DNA from: Verticillium longisporum
Taxonomy: Eukaryota; Ascomycota; Sordariomycetes; Glomerellales; Plectosphaerellaceae
Assembly (NCBI GenBank): GCA_019188255.1
Contig: JAETXT010000010.1
Location: 1,798,001-1,862,000, forward strand
Reading direction: 5' to 3'
Length of the DNA stretch: 64,000 nt
Part shown: positions 10,809 through 22,786 of the stretch, piece by piece
How the letters are laid out: every line of letters begins with the position of its first letter
How positions within the stretch are numbered: the first letter of the stretch is position 1
Made by a program: the position numbers and the translations under genes
Notes under the pieces: model-generated
What the model saw: only the letters and a program-made list of their open reading frames with translations
The model's database searches: none
What the model was told of the DNA's origin: nothing

Positions 10809-12667
10809 TTACTGCTCAGGGCCATCCATGCCAGGGCCAGGGCCACCTTGCCTGCCCATCTGCCTAGCCTTGAGGAGCTCGTCGCAAAGCAGAAGGTTCG
10901 AGGCGATGCTGGAGCTTGATGCAACGCAGTTGCGAAGCACACGGAAGGAATCGAAGATACCCTCAAGCTCGGGGTCCATCGACTTACCAGTCGACAGATC
11001 CAGACCAACGACCTCGCCGTTAATGCACTGGTCACGCATATCCGCAACTAGAATGGCAAGTTAGTTATTTCATCTCCTTCCGTACATAACAATTGACTTA
11101 CGAGCATCCTGCACGTCATGGCCGGCGTTGGCAGCCAGGGTCTTGGGAATGATGAGGAGGGCGTCCGCGAACGCTTCGACACCAAACTTGCTCTTGCCCT
11201 TCACCGTCTTGAGGAAGTCATGACTCTTGAGGTGCTCGGCGCACGCAACCTGGAAAGCGCCACCGCCGGGAACCACGCTCTTGTCGACAATCATGTTATA
11301 AACGCTACGCAGACCGTCGCGGACGGCATCCGTAATCTGAGTGATGGTGTGTGCGTTGGGTCCCTTGATTATGAGCGTGACGGACTTGGGGTCCTTCACC
11401 TCCTCGATGAAGGTGTACTTCTCCTCGCCAAGCTGCTGCTCATAAACGAGACCAGCCCAGCCGAGGACATCGGGGGTAAGGTCATCCACGCTGTTCTGAG
11501 CAATACCGCCGCAAACAAGCTGGAGCCTCTCCATGTTCCTCCTCTTGGCGCGGCGCAGGGCTAGAATGCCGTTCTTCGCCAGCACGTCAAGAGACAGGGG
11601 ATCAATACCCTTCTGGTTGACAATAACAAAGCTCTTCTTTGGGTCGTTGCAGCAAACCTCCTTCTTGAGCTCCACAATCTTCTTGAGCTTCGAGTCCACA
11701 AACCGGCGCTCGCTTTCGACAAGCTTGTCCCTCTGGTCCGCGCTAGAGTAGTAGAACCCCGAGTTGATCTCCGACTTCTCGTACTCCAAGCTGACATTCA
11801 TAGTCAAAATGAAGGCATTCTCGAGACGCTTGGGCATGTCGGGGTGCCTGGCGCCGTGGTCGAGGGCGAGGCCCTTGATGAGCTGGGTATCAGATCCTGA
11901 CCTGTGCTGCATCTTCATGATCTCAACCATGTGCAGATCAGGCTTAGCGGGAGCCTGGTAGATGGAAAGCACCGCATCGACAATGGCGGGTGTCAGCCTG
12001 GTGGCCAGAGTGGGGTTGAGTTTGGTAGCCAGCGAGGTGCGGGCGACGTTGAGGCACAGCTCACGGTCAACCTCCTTGGGAAGCTTAAAGTCTTCGAGGA
12101 ACTTGAGGGCCTCATTCTTGGCGATCTCGAAGCCATCAGTGATGACGCGCGGGTGCAAGCCCTCGGATATGTATCGGTCGGCCTGCTTGAGGAGCTCTCC
12201 AACGAGCAGCACCACTGATGTAGTGCCATCACCGCAAATATCGTCTTGCGCGGTGGCGGCGCGAGCGATCATGACGGCAGTCGGGTTCTGTATTTGCATC
12301 TCGCGGAGCAGGACGTTGCCATCCTTTGTGAGCTTGATCTAGGGGGCCAAGGGATTAGCGGATTCTCAGGGGCGGCGGGGGCGTAGGTCGAGATATACTT
12401 GTCCGGAGCCGTCGACGAGCCTGTGTAGTACTGATTAGCAAAACACTACCACGTTGAAGTCGGCAATACGAACATCTTGATGGTGCCGAGGGGGCCGAGG
12501 TTGGACTTCAGTACATCCTGGAGGCCCTCTCCTGCGCTGATGTTGACCTTTAGAGCTTCACCCCGCCGCTACGACGGATTAGCAAAGCAGGTCACACAGA
12601 GGCGAAAGGGGTGGATATGACGGACTCTGGACTCGGCCTTGGGGTTCAAAAGTTGTGCGGCAGACAT
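10809..12667 (-). CDS. CCT6: T-complex protein 1 subunit zeta
   Basis: Subunit of the cytosolic chaperonin TRiC/CCT, which folds actin, tubulin and other proteins. Five exons: 12626..12667, 12474..12568, 12399..12420, 11102..12338 and 10809..11047, giving about 544 aa. Group II chaperonin motifs are clear: [36 protein letters not shown], the nucleotide-binding GDGTTS, and [16 protein letters not shown] with [10 protein letters not shown] near the C-terminus. The subunit is called zeta from the [19 protein letters not shown] start and the apical-domain sequence. The third exon is only 22 nt. Donors of introns 1 and 2 are weak (GTCCGT, GTTCGT), but the phases and the conserved protein leave no doubt. 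CCT eta lies about 30 kb away in the same window. Confidence 0.93.
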
Positions 12668-13133
12668 GTTGGGTAGTTGTGGAATGCGATGTCGAGGTTG
12701 GTGTAGTCGCAATAAGCTCGTACAGATTGTCGACGTTGGGCTGGTGGCACTTCCGGCGTGGTTGACCCATGTGTGGAAGCTCCAAAATGCGGGAACTTTT
12801 TTCTGCCTTGCGGTTGAGGGCGGTCAGTGGGTAACAGAAGGCTCCAACAGATTCGACCGTGACTCGGTGAACGATGGGTGCTCGGTGAGTACCGCACGTG
12901 ACCTCGTGCCGTAACGCGACATGCAGGGTCCATTGACCCCACAATAGCTCTCCCTGTACCTCCCAGTCGTCGTGGCCCCTTTAAACCAGCTTCATCACAG
13001 ACAGCTCTGCTGACATCTTTCATCAGCCAGCTTCGTGTCGAAGGACTGTGTTATAAGCAGCCATCAACAGCCAACTCTTGACACTCCTTAGTATCTGAAT
13101 CTATCTAATTGTTCCTCGTAGCCATACGACACC
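12668..13133. promoter_or_regulatory. Divergent promoter, CCT zeta / prenylcysteine lyase
   Basis: About 465 bp between the two divergent start codons; no other gene is supported. The ORFs here overlap each other on both strands and carry no motif. Confidence 0.4.
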
Positions 13134-15069
13134 ATGTTCTGGAAGCTCTCTACGGTCCTTTCGGCCTTCAGTTTAACTGCCCCCGCAGCTGACGTTGTTG
13201 AAGATGGGGGCGTCAAGCAGGTTGCTATCATTGGTTCGTGATGTCCTTCACTCATCTCATAACTCATACCAGCCAAGACTTGTTGCTGCGTTTGTGTCAC
13301 AAGGCCTCTATGTCACGTTTTGTTCCTGTCTTCCAAGGATCCTATGAAGATGAAGCCTACTAGCCAGCGCGCGACCTTGCCGTAGCTGACACGAGTCTTA
13401 GGTGCTGGTGCCAGTGGATCTGCGGCGGCTTACTATCTCAGCAAATTTGCCGAAGAAGACGGGTCTCTCGTGAACATAACCGTGTTCGAGCGAACGGATC
13501 GAATCGGCGGCCGAACGCTAACCGTCAACGCCTATGATAGCCCCAGCGAGCCCATCGAGCTCGGAGCTTCAATCTTCGTTGACGCTAATTACATTCTGAT
13601 TAACGCGACCCGCGACTTCAACCTTGCACTAAAGGACCCCGAGTCCGGTAGTGGCGAGACGTTGGGCATCTGGGACGGCGAAAGTTCGTCTTCACCCAGG
13701 ATGATCGCTCTTGGGGCTGGTGGAACTTGGCCAAGCTTTTCTGGAAGTATGGAACTGCCCCTTACAAAGCGCAGAATCTCGTCAAGTCTACCGTTGCTGC
13801 GTTTCTCCAGATCTACGAAGCACCTCACTTCCCTTTTCAGTCTCTCACCCAGGTGGCACAAGACTTGGGTCTTCTCAAGATCACCGGCATCACTGGAACC
13901 CAGTTCCTTGCAGAAAATGACGTCGGTATCCCCGAATTCGAACTTAAGGCTTGGTTACTCATCTTGATGTAGATTTCCGAACTGTTCGCTCGCGAAATCA
14001 TGCAGGCTGCAACTCGCGTGAACTACGCGTCCAACCTCCCCTACATTCACGGCCTTGAGACTATGGTAAAATGCACAGTCATAGTCATTGCGCCGCCGTA
14101 CTGACTATTCCCAAGGTTTCAATGGCTCCAGAGGGCGCCTCACAGGTGGTCGGCGGCAACTGGCAGATCTTCAGCAGCATGCTGGAGCACAGCAACGCCA
14201 CGGTCTACCAGCAGACGTCGGTCGCATCGATCACCCTCAAGAACCAGACGGACCAGGCTGCGCCAGCAAAGTACCTTATCTCAACTAAAGCCACGGGATC
14301 TAGCGCGGAGACGGTAAAGCAGCACCAAACAGCCTTCGACAACGTGGTGATTGCAACGCCTTGGCAGTTTGCTGACATTGACGCCGAGAGAGATGTCCTG
14401 AAGACCATCGACAGCATTCCTTACACGCGACTGCATGTTACTCTCTTTTGCTCGCCTTTCCTGCTGTCACCTACTTACTTTGGCTTGCCGGCTGACTCGA
14501 AGGCGCCTGATACGGTTCTTACCACGCTTGGAAGCGAGGAACTCCCCAAGCCTGGATCCGCTGGTGCTGGCAAGGCTGGCTTCTATTCTGTCAGCACCCT
14601 GAGGACCATCGTCAACCCGAAGACACTGAAGGAAGAGTTTGCATACAAAATCTTTTCGCCCGCAGAGCTGACCCCAGAGTTCTTGTCCGCCCTTCTTGGT
14701 GTCAAGGTGCCTGATACTTTTATTTCAGAGCAGAAGGAGGCCGTTGAGGGTGAGACAGTCACTGTCGATCCTATTTCGTGGTACTACCCCCATGCGTTTC
14801 ACTCGTACCCTATGGAATACCCTCGCATTACGTTCCAGGAGCCCGCGCTCGGCAACGGGCTGTACTATACTTCAGGTATTGAGAGCTTCATCTCTACCAT
14901 GGAGACCAGCGCCCTAATGGGCAAGAACGTTGCCAGGCTCATTGCAGATGAGCTCGTGGCGGATGCCGAGAAGAATGCGCTTGAGGCTCCTGCTGTTGAG
15001 AACAAGGCTGAGGATACTGTGCAGGAAGTGCTCGGAGTGGCTGACGAGGTGGTCCAGCAAGAGCTCTGA
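13134..15069 (+). CDS. Prenylcysteine lyase / oxidase-like FAD protein (one frameshift)
   Basis: Four exons: 13134..13233, 13402..13921, 13973..14065 and 14116..15069, about 555 aa. The N-terminus (MFWKLSTVLSAFSLTAPAA) is a signal peptide. It is followed by the dinucleotide-binding motif VAIIGAGASGSAAAYYL and FERTDRIGGRT. The Pcy1-lyase domain follows, with SMAPEGASQVVGGNWQIFSSM and the C-terminal GLYYTSGIESFISTMETSALMGKN. The family oxidatively cleaves prenylcysteine from degraded prenylated proteins in the vacuole/lysosome, releasing H2O2, an aldehyde and cysteine. The frame breaks in the AAA run 13680-13682: conserved IWDGE lies before it and KFVFTQDDRSWGWWNLAK after it, in another frame. 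One missing A explains this. Introns 2 and 3 are only 50-51 nt. An isoprenylcysteine role is inferred; no substrate evidence is visible. Confidence 0.85.
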
Positions 15070-15681
15070 TTCCTAGATCGCGATGCTTGTTACCTTTTAA
15101 TATTTATAATCCGTGGCGTTTAGTCTTACAATTTTACATCATCTGCCTCACTTGACTATATTAAATGGAAGCGGGAGCTAGAAATCACAACAGTTGATGC
15201 TTAAAAGCGGAGTTCCACTTTGAAATGTTGCAGAACGTGTGTCTCCCACTTCGCTCCAAAGCAAGGCAGCAGGACTTCATGCAAGCTTGAAGCTGTCCGC
15301 CATGACATAACTGTCTTACACAGACACAGGCACCAGGATGGGTAGGCATGTGATGCACGTGATCGTAGCACGCTAGGCAGCTGGAATGTGGCGAAATCTG
15401 GTCACGCACCGCCACAAGGTTTACCCCTCCAACCAAAAAAACCGACAGTGTTTATTATGACGCAGCAGGCTTCTCCCACACGGTTCCTGCCGCAGATCAG
15501 TGATACCTCTCTCCCGTCACAAGTCGACCACGTCGCGGCCTGCTGTTGGAAGGTGCTTGCTCTTTGTTCCTTGCCAACATCGACAAGAAAGAGACAGGAG
15601 ATCTCTGATCGGGGCATGCGAGTTTGACCTACAAATTCTGCTTCTCCCAAATTCCACATCACAGCCTCACCACCCTTCATC
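15070..15681. promoter_or_regulatory. Promoter region of Vid27 gene
   Basis: Tandem (+/+) spacer of about 610 bp. It begins with an AT-rich 3' flank of the lyase gene and ends in a CT-rich stretch before the Vid27 start. No gene is supported. Confidence 0.35.
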
Positions 15682-18327
15682 ATGTTTGTCCTCAGAAACG
15701 GTACGTTGCCCCGCATCAAATAACAGCACCCTGTTCGCAACCTTCCCCTCTCGTTGGCGCCAACCCGTGGTTGCTGTAGCAGTCGCGATGTCGCTTTCCC
15801 CCTCGACATCCCATTTCGTCCGTCAGCCCATTTCTCCAGACTTTCTTTCTATCCCAGTCACGAAGTCTATCATCGCTAACTCTGTGCGCATTCAGTTGGC
15901 AAACTCATCTTCGGATCTACAAGCCAAGAATCGTTGATCGAACTGCCGCAAGGCCAGCTGTACCTCGTCCGACCTCTGTCACCCAAGGGCTACTCAGAAC
16001 TCATCTTTAAAGACGCGACGGCACAAATTCGACGTACCGGCCAAGACTTCCAATACCAACTAGTGATCCAGAGAGTCTACGAGGAAGGCGAGGCTGAACT
16101 ACTTGCTGAAGAAGAAGGAGAGGACGCCGAGATTGACGCGCTGTCTGCCGAACGAGACGAGAAGACATTTCTGCTCGACGAAGCCCTCCACTTCCGCGTC
16201 GAGATTCGTGAAGGGTCCGAGAAGGTTATCGCTTGGCGGGACCTCAGCGGTGATACGGGTGACGTCTTCGAGTTTGTTTGCGACAACAGCGTTTCTACTG
16301 CGCAAGCCGAATCCTTCGAGCGCATCGCCAAGGAGTGCCAGTACGAACGCAAATACCGGAAGCCACACACAACCGCCTCCAACGACGACTTCCGTCAGTT
16401 CGAGTTCTACGACGAGCCCGCTATCCCGCCTGCGAGCCCTCTGCATAGCCCCGTTTTAACCCGCTCGATTGAATCTTCCGACAGCATGTTCCGCACCAGC
16501 CGCAACTCGGCCAACACGTCCGCCCAGCGTGAACAGACCCCACCTCCGGCTGCTGAGAAGGCAAAGAAGGAACCTGGCCCTCCAGCCGTGTCTGCCGAGG
16601 CGCCAGAGGCGCTTACGACGTATGCGGCAGAAAATGCAGAGCTTCACTTTTACGATTTTGTCTCGGGATCGTTCATACAGCAGGACGCCTCCGTTGTCGC
16701 AATTGTCACGGAAGTCGGCAAGTGGCAGTATTGGTTGCAGGTTGAGGGCAAGGATCGTGATTGGCTCGGAATTCCCATTGTTGCTGACATCAATCCGGTG
16801 TTCAACTTTGAATTCCTTTCCTTCATCTTTAATCAATTTACTCCCGACGGCTCGGCGTACTCGTGGCTCCTTCGCTTCAAGGATCAACCTACCCTAGAGC
16901 GTTTCCAGGAAGGTCTGCTTCGCTGTCTCTGGGAGCAACTGAACGAGACGAAATGGGAGAAGATTAAGGAGCGTGAACAGGAATATGTCACCGACGCATT
17001 CAACGACCTCCAGATGGAAGACACACCCGAAGAGGAGGAAGAGGAAGAGGAGGAGGTCGAAGAGCCTGAGTATGAGGATGCCGACCCTGGTCAGCAAAGC
17101 GAACACTACGACAGCGATGAAGAGGATGAGGACGTTGTCACCAAAGACGAGGATGGCAACGTCAACTCGCAGCTTGCTGTTGGCTACAAGCACGACCGTT
17201 CGTTCGTTGTGCGCGGTTCGAAGATTGGCGTGTTCAAGCACACAAACAACGACAAGCTCGAGTTCTCGACCAACATCTCCAAAGTTGAGACGCCCAAGGG
17301 TGTTCTGTTCAGCCCCAAGAAAGTCATGTTGCACAACGAGGATCGCAACATGATTCTCCAACATCAAACAGACCCCAATAAGCTGTACCGCATGGATCTC
17401 GAGTACGGCAAGGTTGTTGACGAATGGAACGTTCACGAAGATATTCCTGTTGTCACGTTCGCGCCCGAGAACAAGTACGCCCAAATGACGCACGAACCCA
17501 CTTTCCTCGGTGTCTCTCACAATGCACTCTACCGCATCGATCCTCGTCTATCGGGTGACAAGCTTGTGGAATCGCAGCTGAAGCAGTATGCCTCTAAGAA
17601 CCAATTTTCCGCCATGGCGACCACCGAGAAGGGACACATTGCCGTGGCCTCCAACAAGGGCGACGTCCGTCTCTTTGATCGACTCGGAATCAACGCCAAA
17701 ACACACATCCCGGCTCTTGGAGAGGCTATCATTGGTCTCGACGTCTCCGCGGACGGCCGCTGGGTGCTCGCGACATGTAATACGTACATCTTGCTCATCG
17801 ATGCCATGCAAAAGACGGGCAAGAACGAGGGCAAACTCGGCTTCGAGAAGCCCTTCGCCGCCGCCGATAAGCCACAGCCGCGCCGTCTCGCGCTTACGCC
17901 CGAGCACGTTGCGCAATTCTCGCACGAGACGGGCAAGCCGGTGCGCTTCACGCCCGCGCGCTTCAATGCCGGCGAGGGCGTTGAGGAGACGAGCATCATC
18001 ACGGCCACGGGCCCGTACATCATTGAATGGAATCTTAAGAAGGTGCTCCGCGGCGCCAAGGCGCCGTACCTCATCAAGCGGTACACCGAAGACGTCAAGG
18101 CCGACGACTTCCAGTTCGGCACCGACAAGAACGTCATTGTCGCGCTGCCGAACGAGGTCAACATGATTGGCAAGGGCGGGCTCAAGCGGCCTACACGCGA
18201 GAGCATCGCTGGCGATTTTGGACGGCTCAGCGTGTCGGGCGGCCGGAAGAGTTCGGGTCGTATCGGCACGCCGAGGAGCGGGCGGTACAAGCTTGGTCGA
18301 GACGAGGTTGTCAACTCACCGTACTAA
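15682..18327 (+). CDS. VID27: Vacuolar import and degradation protein Vid27
   Basis: Exon 1 (15682..15700) is 19 nt and encodes MFVLRN plus one base. A 195-nt intron (GTACGT, GCTAAC branch, TTCAG) leads to exon 2 (15896..18327). The protein is 816 aa, as expected for Vid27. Visible parts are the Vid27 N-terminal PH-like region (VGKLIFGSTSQESLIELPQGQLYLVRPLSPKGYSEL), a middle domain (ENAELHFYDFVSGSFIQQD...YSWLLRFKDQPTLERFQEGL), a long Glu run (PEEEEEEEEEVEEPEYED, about 370-390) and the C-terminal VID27 beta-propeller-like domain (GVSHNALYRIDPR, AVASNKGDVRLFDRLGINAKTHIP, GRWVLATCNTYILLID). The yeast protein is linked to vesicular import of fructose-1,6-bisphosphatase into the vacuole; its biochemical role is poorly known. 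The C-terminal exon end is strongly GC-biased at third positions. Confidence 0.93.
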
Positions 18328-19002
18328 GGGACTGAATGGGTGGGGGGTGATTTGGGATGATTTGCTCGAGGTGGTGGCAAGATGGAGTTCACTCTGGTGA
18401 CGGTTGGGTCTTGCCTTGACTGCTCGACCCTTGACTTTGGGTTAGTTGATGCGCTTTTGGACTGGTGTTGTCTTGTGGTTTGGGGGCGGGATTTCGCTTC
18501 TTTGCCTCTTCTTTTCTGATACTTATTTTCTCTTTTTTTGTTTCCCTTTGTGTTTTGTCTGGCTGAGATACCTTTGCGGTCCCAGAACGTAGTTTGGTGA
18601 CGAGAACATGAGAATCGAGTTTCAGGACTGGCTTTCTGTGCGTCTTTTGTGATTGATGAAGATCTGCAAGTTACAAAGTGTGGCATGTTTTGCTTTGATG
18701 GAGGCTCAGCCAAGGGATTAACGCGGGCTTTTTTAAGACCTTGGCTGACAGGGGAGGCATCACAGACCAGTAGATAGTCAATTTGAACGAGAGACGAAGA
18801 CACGAGTTAAAAGATTGCCCTATGGAGTGAAAATCCTCGCATCACATAGAAAATAAAACGAGGATATACAAAGCTTGACAAAAAGAAGAAAACCATGCAA
18901 CGCCCTGCTTCGTGATGCGCCCGTCCAGCGCTCGTCATGTCTATCTTTGGCAAGGCCTGCCAGCGTCAGCCTTGCCCATTTTCCCCCTCGTCCCGCCGTC
19001 GG
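18328..19002. other. Convergent spacer, Vid27 / TPS1
   Basis: 3' ends of Vid27 (+) and TPS1 (-) meet here. A T-rich stretch lies around 18520-18560. No gene seen. Confidence 0.35.
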
Positions 19003-20579
19003 CTACGCAGCCTCCTTTTCGGCCTCCGCCTTGGCGACCTCGCTGTTGAAGATGCCCTCGACGGCGCCCTTGACGGCCTGGGCGCCGGCGGCGACGCTGC
19101 CGGCGACGGTACCGATGGCCTTGGGCTGGTGGCTCGCGTCGGAGGAGAGGCGGGTCATTTCGTTGACGAAGGACTGGCCCCACCAGGCCGAGGTGTACTT
19201 GAAGACGTAGCGCTCGAGCTTCTTGTAGTTGGCCTCGCGCTGCTCGGGGACATGGTGACGGCGTCGTGGAGGGCGTTGGCGAGCTCCTCGGTGTTCCAGG
19301 GGTTGACGATGAGGGAGCCGGACAGGGACTGGGCGGCGCCGGTGAACTCGGAGAGGACCATGACGCCGTGGCGCTCGCGCTGCGTGGCGATGTACTCGTA
19401 CGAGACGAGGTTCATGCCGTCGCGGGTCGAGGAGACGAGGCAGACGTCCGAGACGGCGTACAGGGCCGTCAGCTCCTCGAAGGAGACGGACTGGTGGAGG
19501 AAGTGGATCGGCATAAACTCAATGGTGCCGAAGCGGCCGTTGATGCGGCCGACGAGCTCGTTGACGACGGCGCGGAGGTTCTGGTACTCCTCGACGTCCT
19601 GGCGCGACGGGATCGCCACCTGGACGAGGACGATGCGGCCGATCCACTCGGGGTGCTCGGTGAGGAAGACCTCGAGGGCGTGGAGCTTCTGGGGCACGCC
19701 CTTGATGTAATCGAGGCGGTCGACACCGACGATGAGCTTGACGCCCTCAAACTTGCGCTTCAGGGCCTCGATGCGCTTCTGGACGACGGGCTTCTGGAGG
19801 CCCTCGACAAACTTCTCGGGGTCGATGCCGATGGGGAAGGCACCGACGGTGACGAAGCGTCCCTTGAACTCGACTCCGTTGGGTGTCGTCGGTGTTGAGA
19901 GAATGCGGGAGCAGCTGGACAGGAAGTGACGAGCATAGTCGTAGGTGTGGAAGCCGATGAGATCGCAGTGGAGGAGGCCGGCGAGAAGGGCCTCGCGCAC
20001 AGGCAGGATACGGTAGATCTCAGAGGAGGGGAAGGGTGTGTGCAGGAAGAAGCCAATCTTGACGTTCTTCTTGGAGTTTCCCACCTCCTCACGCAGCATC
20101 TCGGGCAACAGCATGAGGTGATAGTCGTGGACCCAGATCAGATCGCCATCCTGGACGTCCTTGATGACCGTCTTGGCGAAGAGGCGGTTGACCTCCTGGT
20201 ACGCAGCCCAGGCGCTCTCGTCAAAGGTGATCTCGCCGGGGTGGTAGTGGAAGAGGGGCCAGAGGATCGAGTTGGAGAAGCCGTTGTAGTGGCGGTCGGC
20301 GAGGTCGTCGTCGACGAAGACGGGGTGGGCGCCGTATTCGTCCTTGAGGCGCTGCTTCATGCCAGCGACTTCTGCCTCGGGAACCTCGAGGCCAGGCCAG
20401 CCGTACCACTGGAAGCTTGTGGTTTTGGACAGACCGCTGAGGCCAGTGACGAGACCGCCGGAGGACATGGAGAATTGATAGTTGCCATCTTCCTCGCGCT
20501 TGATGGTGATGGGCAAGCGGTTCGACAGCAGGAGGAGACGACCGGGCGGAGCGGCGTCTTGCTCGAGGAGAGCAGGCAT
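19003..20579 (-). CDS. TPS1: Trehalose-6-phosphate synthase, UDP-forming (one frameshift)
   Basis: Glycosyltransferase family 20 enzyme making trehalose-6-phosphate from UDP-glucose and glucose-6-phosphate. It acts in stress tolerance and control of glycolysis. Single exon, 525 aa after repair. Family motifs: LLLLSNRLPITIKR, SSGGLVTGLSGL, the active-site stretch WVHDYHLMLLPEMLR, FFLHTPFPSSEIYR, GVDRLDYIKGVPQKL, and the nucleotide-sugar site RDGMNLVSYEYIATQ. The frame is lost at a run of four G (19246-19249 on the + strand): upstream is ALHDAVTMSP, and the conserved continuation EQREANYKKLERYVFKYTSAWWGQSF lies in the next frame. A single missing base accounts for it. The start MPALLEQ is preferred to an upstream in-frame ATG at 20780 because that extension is a CT-rich leader without homology. 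Confidence 0.92.
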
Positions 20580-22786
20580 GGTGTGTGTGTGCGTGTTTGT
20601 GTCGGATGATGCTTGGTTCGGAGGCGTGGAAGAGTCGTCTGATTGACAGGTCGTGAGGCAAGAGAGTGGTGGTAATTCGAGGTTATAGGGCGTGGGCCTC
20701 AAGTGGCGGGTGGGGTGCTGGAGCAGAGAGGAAGAGGGCTGGCGGCAACAGAAGAAGCTGAAGGCGGGCAGTGAAGGCAAGAAAAAGGACGTTCAAGTAG
20801 ATGGCGGGGAACTTGGTACACCGGGAGCTTGGCCCGGAGCTTATGACGAGATGGATGGAGGGGCAGGGCCAAGGGGGGCATGGGGGGGGGGGTGTGCCAC
20901 TGTGGAATGGTGGCAGGGGGTGTGTAGCTGGCGAGGCTGGGTACAGGCCCTGAGGCGCCCTGAGAGGACCTGGCGGAGGGGACTCAACAGGGGACGGGAG
21001 GGACGATAGCCGTTTGACTTTTTGGAAAACAGTGGAACGCGGAGAAGACGGATGTGCAGTTCGACATTATTTCTCTGATGTCCATTGATTTCACAGCATT
21101 GATTCACGGTATAAGATATCACGGCATTGATTTCACGGCATATGAAATGTCCAGCGACATGAGCCTCATGTCCATGAATGACCCCCCTTGCCCTCTTGCC
21201 CCCCTCCAAGCCCACGCTTGGAGGGCATGACGGATCGGCAAGCTGAACGAACCCCATCTCCCTAGCGGATACCTAAAATGGGTGCTGTAGGGCCTGGATC
21301 TGGCGGACAATCAGAAACGTCACCACGCCGAGCAATACATGTACAATGTCAGGTACGGTAAGGCATCTCGGGAGCTTACCAGCGGTGAGGTGGTCCCAGG
21401 CGAGCCGTAACACTGGGCCGCCAGCCCATCGTTTGTCCTGCCGTCTAACGGCGCCAACGCACCTAGGCCAACAGTTGGGAGGTGATTATCCAGACGGAAC
21501 TTTCCAGTCTCTGCTGGTCACATCTACCTGATGTACCTAGGCACGGAGCAATATGAGGCGAAAGCAACGTCCTCATTTCCAAGACCATCTCTCCGGCCAG
21601 GCCACACATCACATCTCATTTGCAACCCGGAACAGTATCAGCAGCTCAAGGCCCGACTAGCCGCCCGCCATTCTGACACAATCTGCCGCAAACTTGATCG
21701 AGGAGGATGAAGTATACCGGCAGGCCTCCAGAAAAAAGCTGCTGCAAGCAAGCAGGGTGCCTCGCATATATACCTCAAGGGTCTCCTGCAGCATGGCACA
21801 CCCTGCAGTGTACTGTGTACGTCCAGGCTGTTTCTGGGTGCCGTCTCTCGAGTGCAGCCGTGAATATTCTTGACAGTCAATCAAACAAAAACAAACTAAG
21901 AATTTCGTAAGACCCAATGCTCTGAACCAGGCCAACAAGACAAGTACCGGACCTCCTAGCATTCTCCGTAGCCAAAGGTGTCAAGTCCTCGTCACAGAAA
22001 CCTCGTCCAACCCAGCAGCGGGCTTTATCATCCGGTCGTCGTGCAGCAATCAAGTACAGACTCAATGCACGGAGCGCACGGCTGAGAGACGAGGGAATTA
22101 TACAAGTAACCCGAGACGGCAGACTGCTGCAATGGCCTTGGGTCCAATCGTCCGGCCACACCCCTCCGCCCGCCGCCCTTTTCCCTGTTCTAACCCGGAC
22201 GAAAGCCTCCTGCAGCGTGGGCCCGAACGCGCACGCCCGGCTGCCCAAGCCGCGTCCTCCCGAGGGCTCTGGCATGACGCAGGGTGCAATGCCTGCGTAT
22301 TTGTTGTACCTAGCTTGCGATATATAGGTAGCTACACACGGAGCGGGGCCTTTTTCTGGTGATGTGTTTTTCTTGTGCAGCCGTATTCGTGAAGCCGCCG
22401 AGATAAAGGCCCGAATGAACATGGAGAGCAGGTCGAATGTTGAGCGATCGGTGTGCGCGCTCTCACCGAGCAAGTGACATTCGTCCAGCTGACCGAGGAG
22501 CGCACACGAGGAAGAGCTTGGGAGCTTGGACCAGAACGCAGGACTCCATTCAAGCCTAATGCGGCGGGGCACCAGCGTCCAAGCTCTCTCCCCCGGATCC
22601 CTATTGCCCTATTGCAGATCGTGATCATCGCGACGCGTTCTCACGCGACGGCAACAGCACCTGTCCTCCATGCGTCTTCTTTGCGAATCAGTACCGACTT
22701 TGGTGTATTTTATAATTGCCCTGTTATCGTGAGGGGACGTGTCACACTATCAACCCGGCTCCGTATTTTAGCCCCGCCTGCTCGCC
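20580..22786. promoter_or_regulatory. 2.2-kb divergent region with STRE-like AGGGG cluster
   Basis: The region separates the TPS1 (-) and DEK_C/HIRIP3-like (+) start codons. Five AGGGG boxes lie at 20859, 20872, 20915, 20977 and 20989 (280-415 bp upstream of TPS1), and CCCCT at 21184. This is the core of the stress response element known from fungal trehalose genes. A poly-G run occurs at about 20882-20892. On the other side an MluI box ACGCGT (22633-22638) lies 149 bp before the chromatin gene. From about 21.2 to 22.5 kb I see no gene; ORFs on both strands look random. Confidence 0.45.

Noticed and set aside
13922..13972. Premature stop (TAG) in the prenylcysteine lyase
   Set aside because: The stop falls at the acceptor of a 51-nt intron whose removal restores the conserved ISELFAREIMQAATRVNY segment.
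15500..15937. 145-codon ORF before Vid27
   Set aside because: It lies across the Vid27 exon 1 and intron in another frame; Vid27 explains the region.
19266..19898. Long + strand ORF (210 codons) inside TPS1
   Set aside because: It is the antisense shadow of a GC-rich conserved gene; composition is Gly/Asp/Leu-biased with no motif.
22132..22362. Extra genes between TPS1 and the chromatin gene
   Set aside because: Overlapping ORFs on both strands have random composition and no motif.
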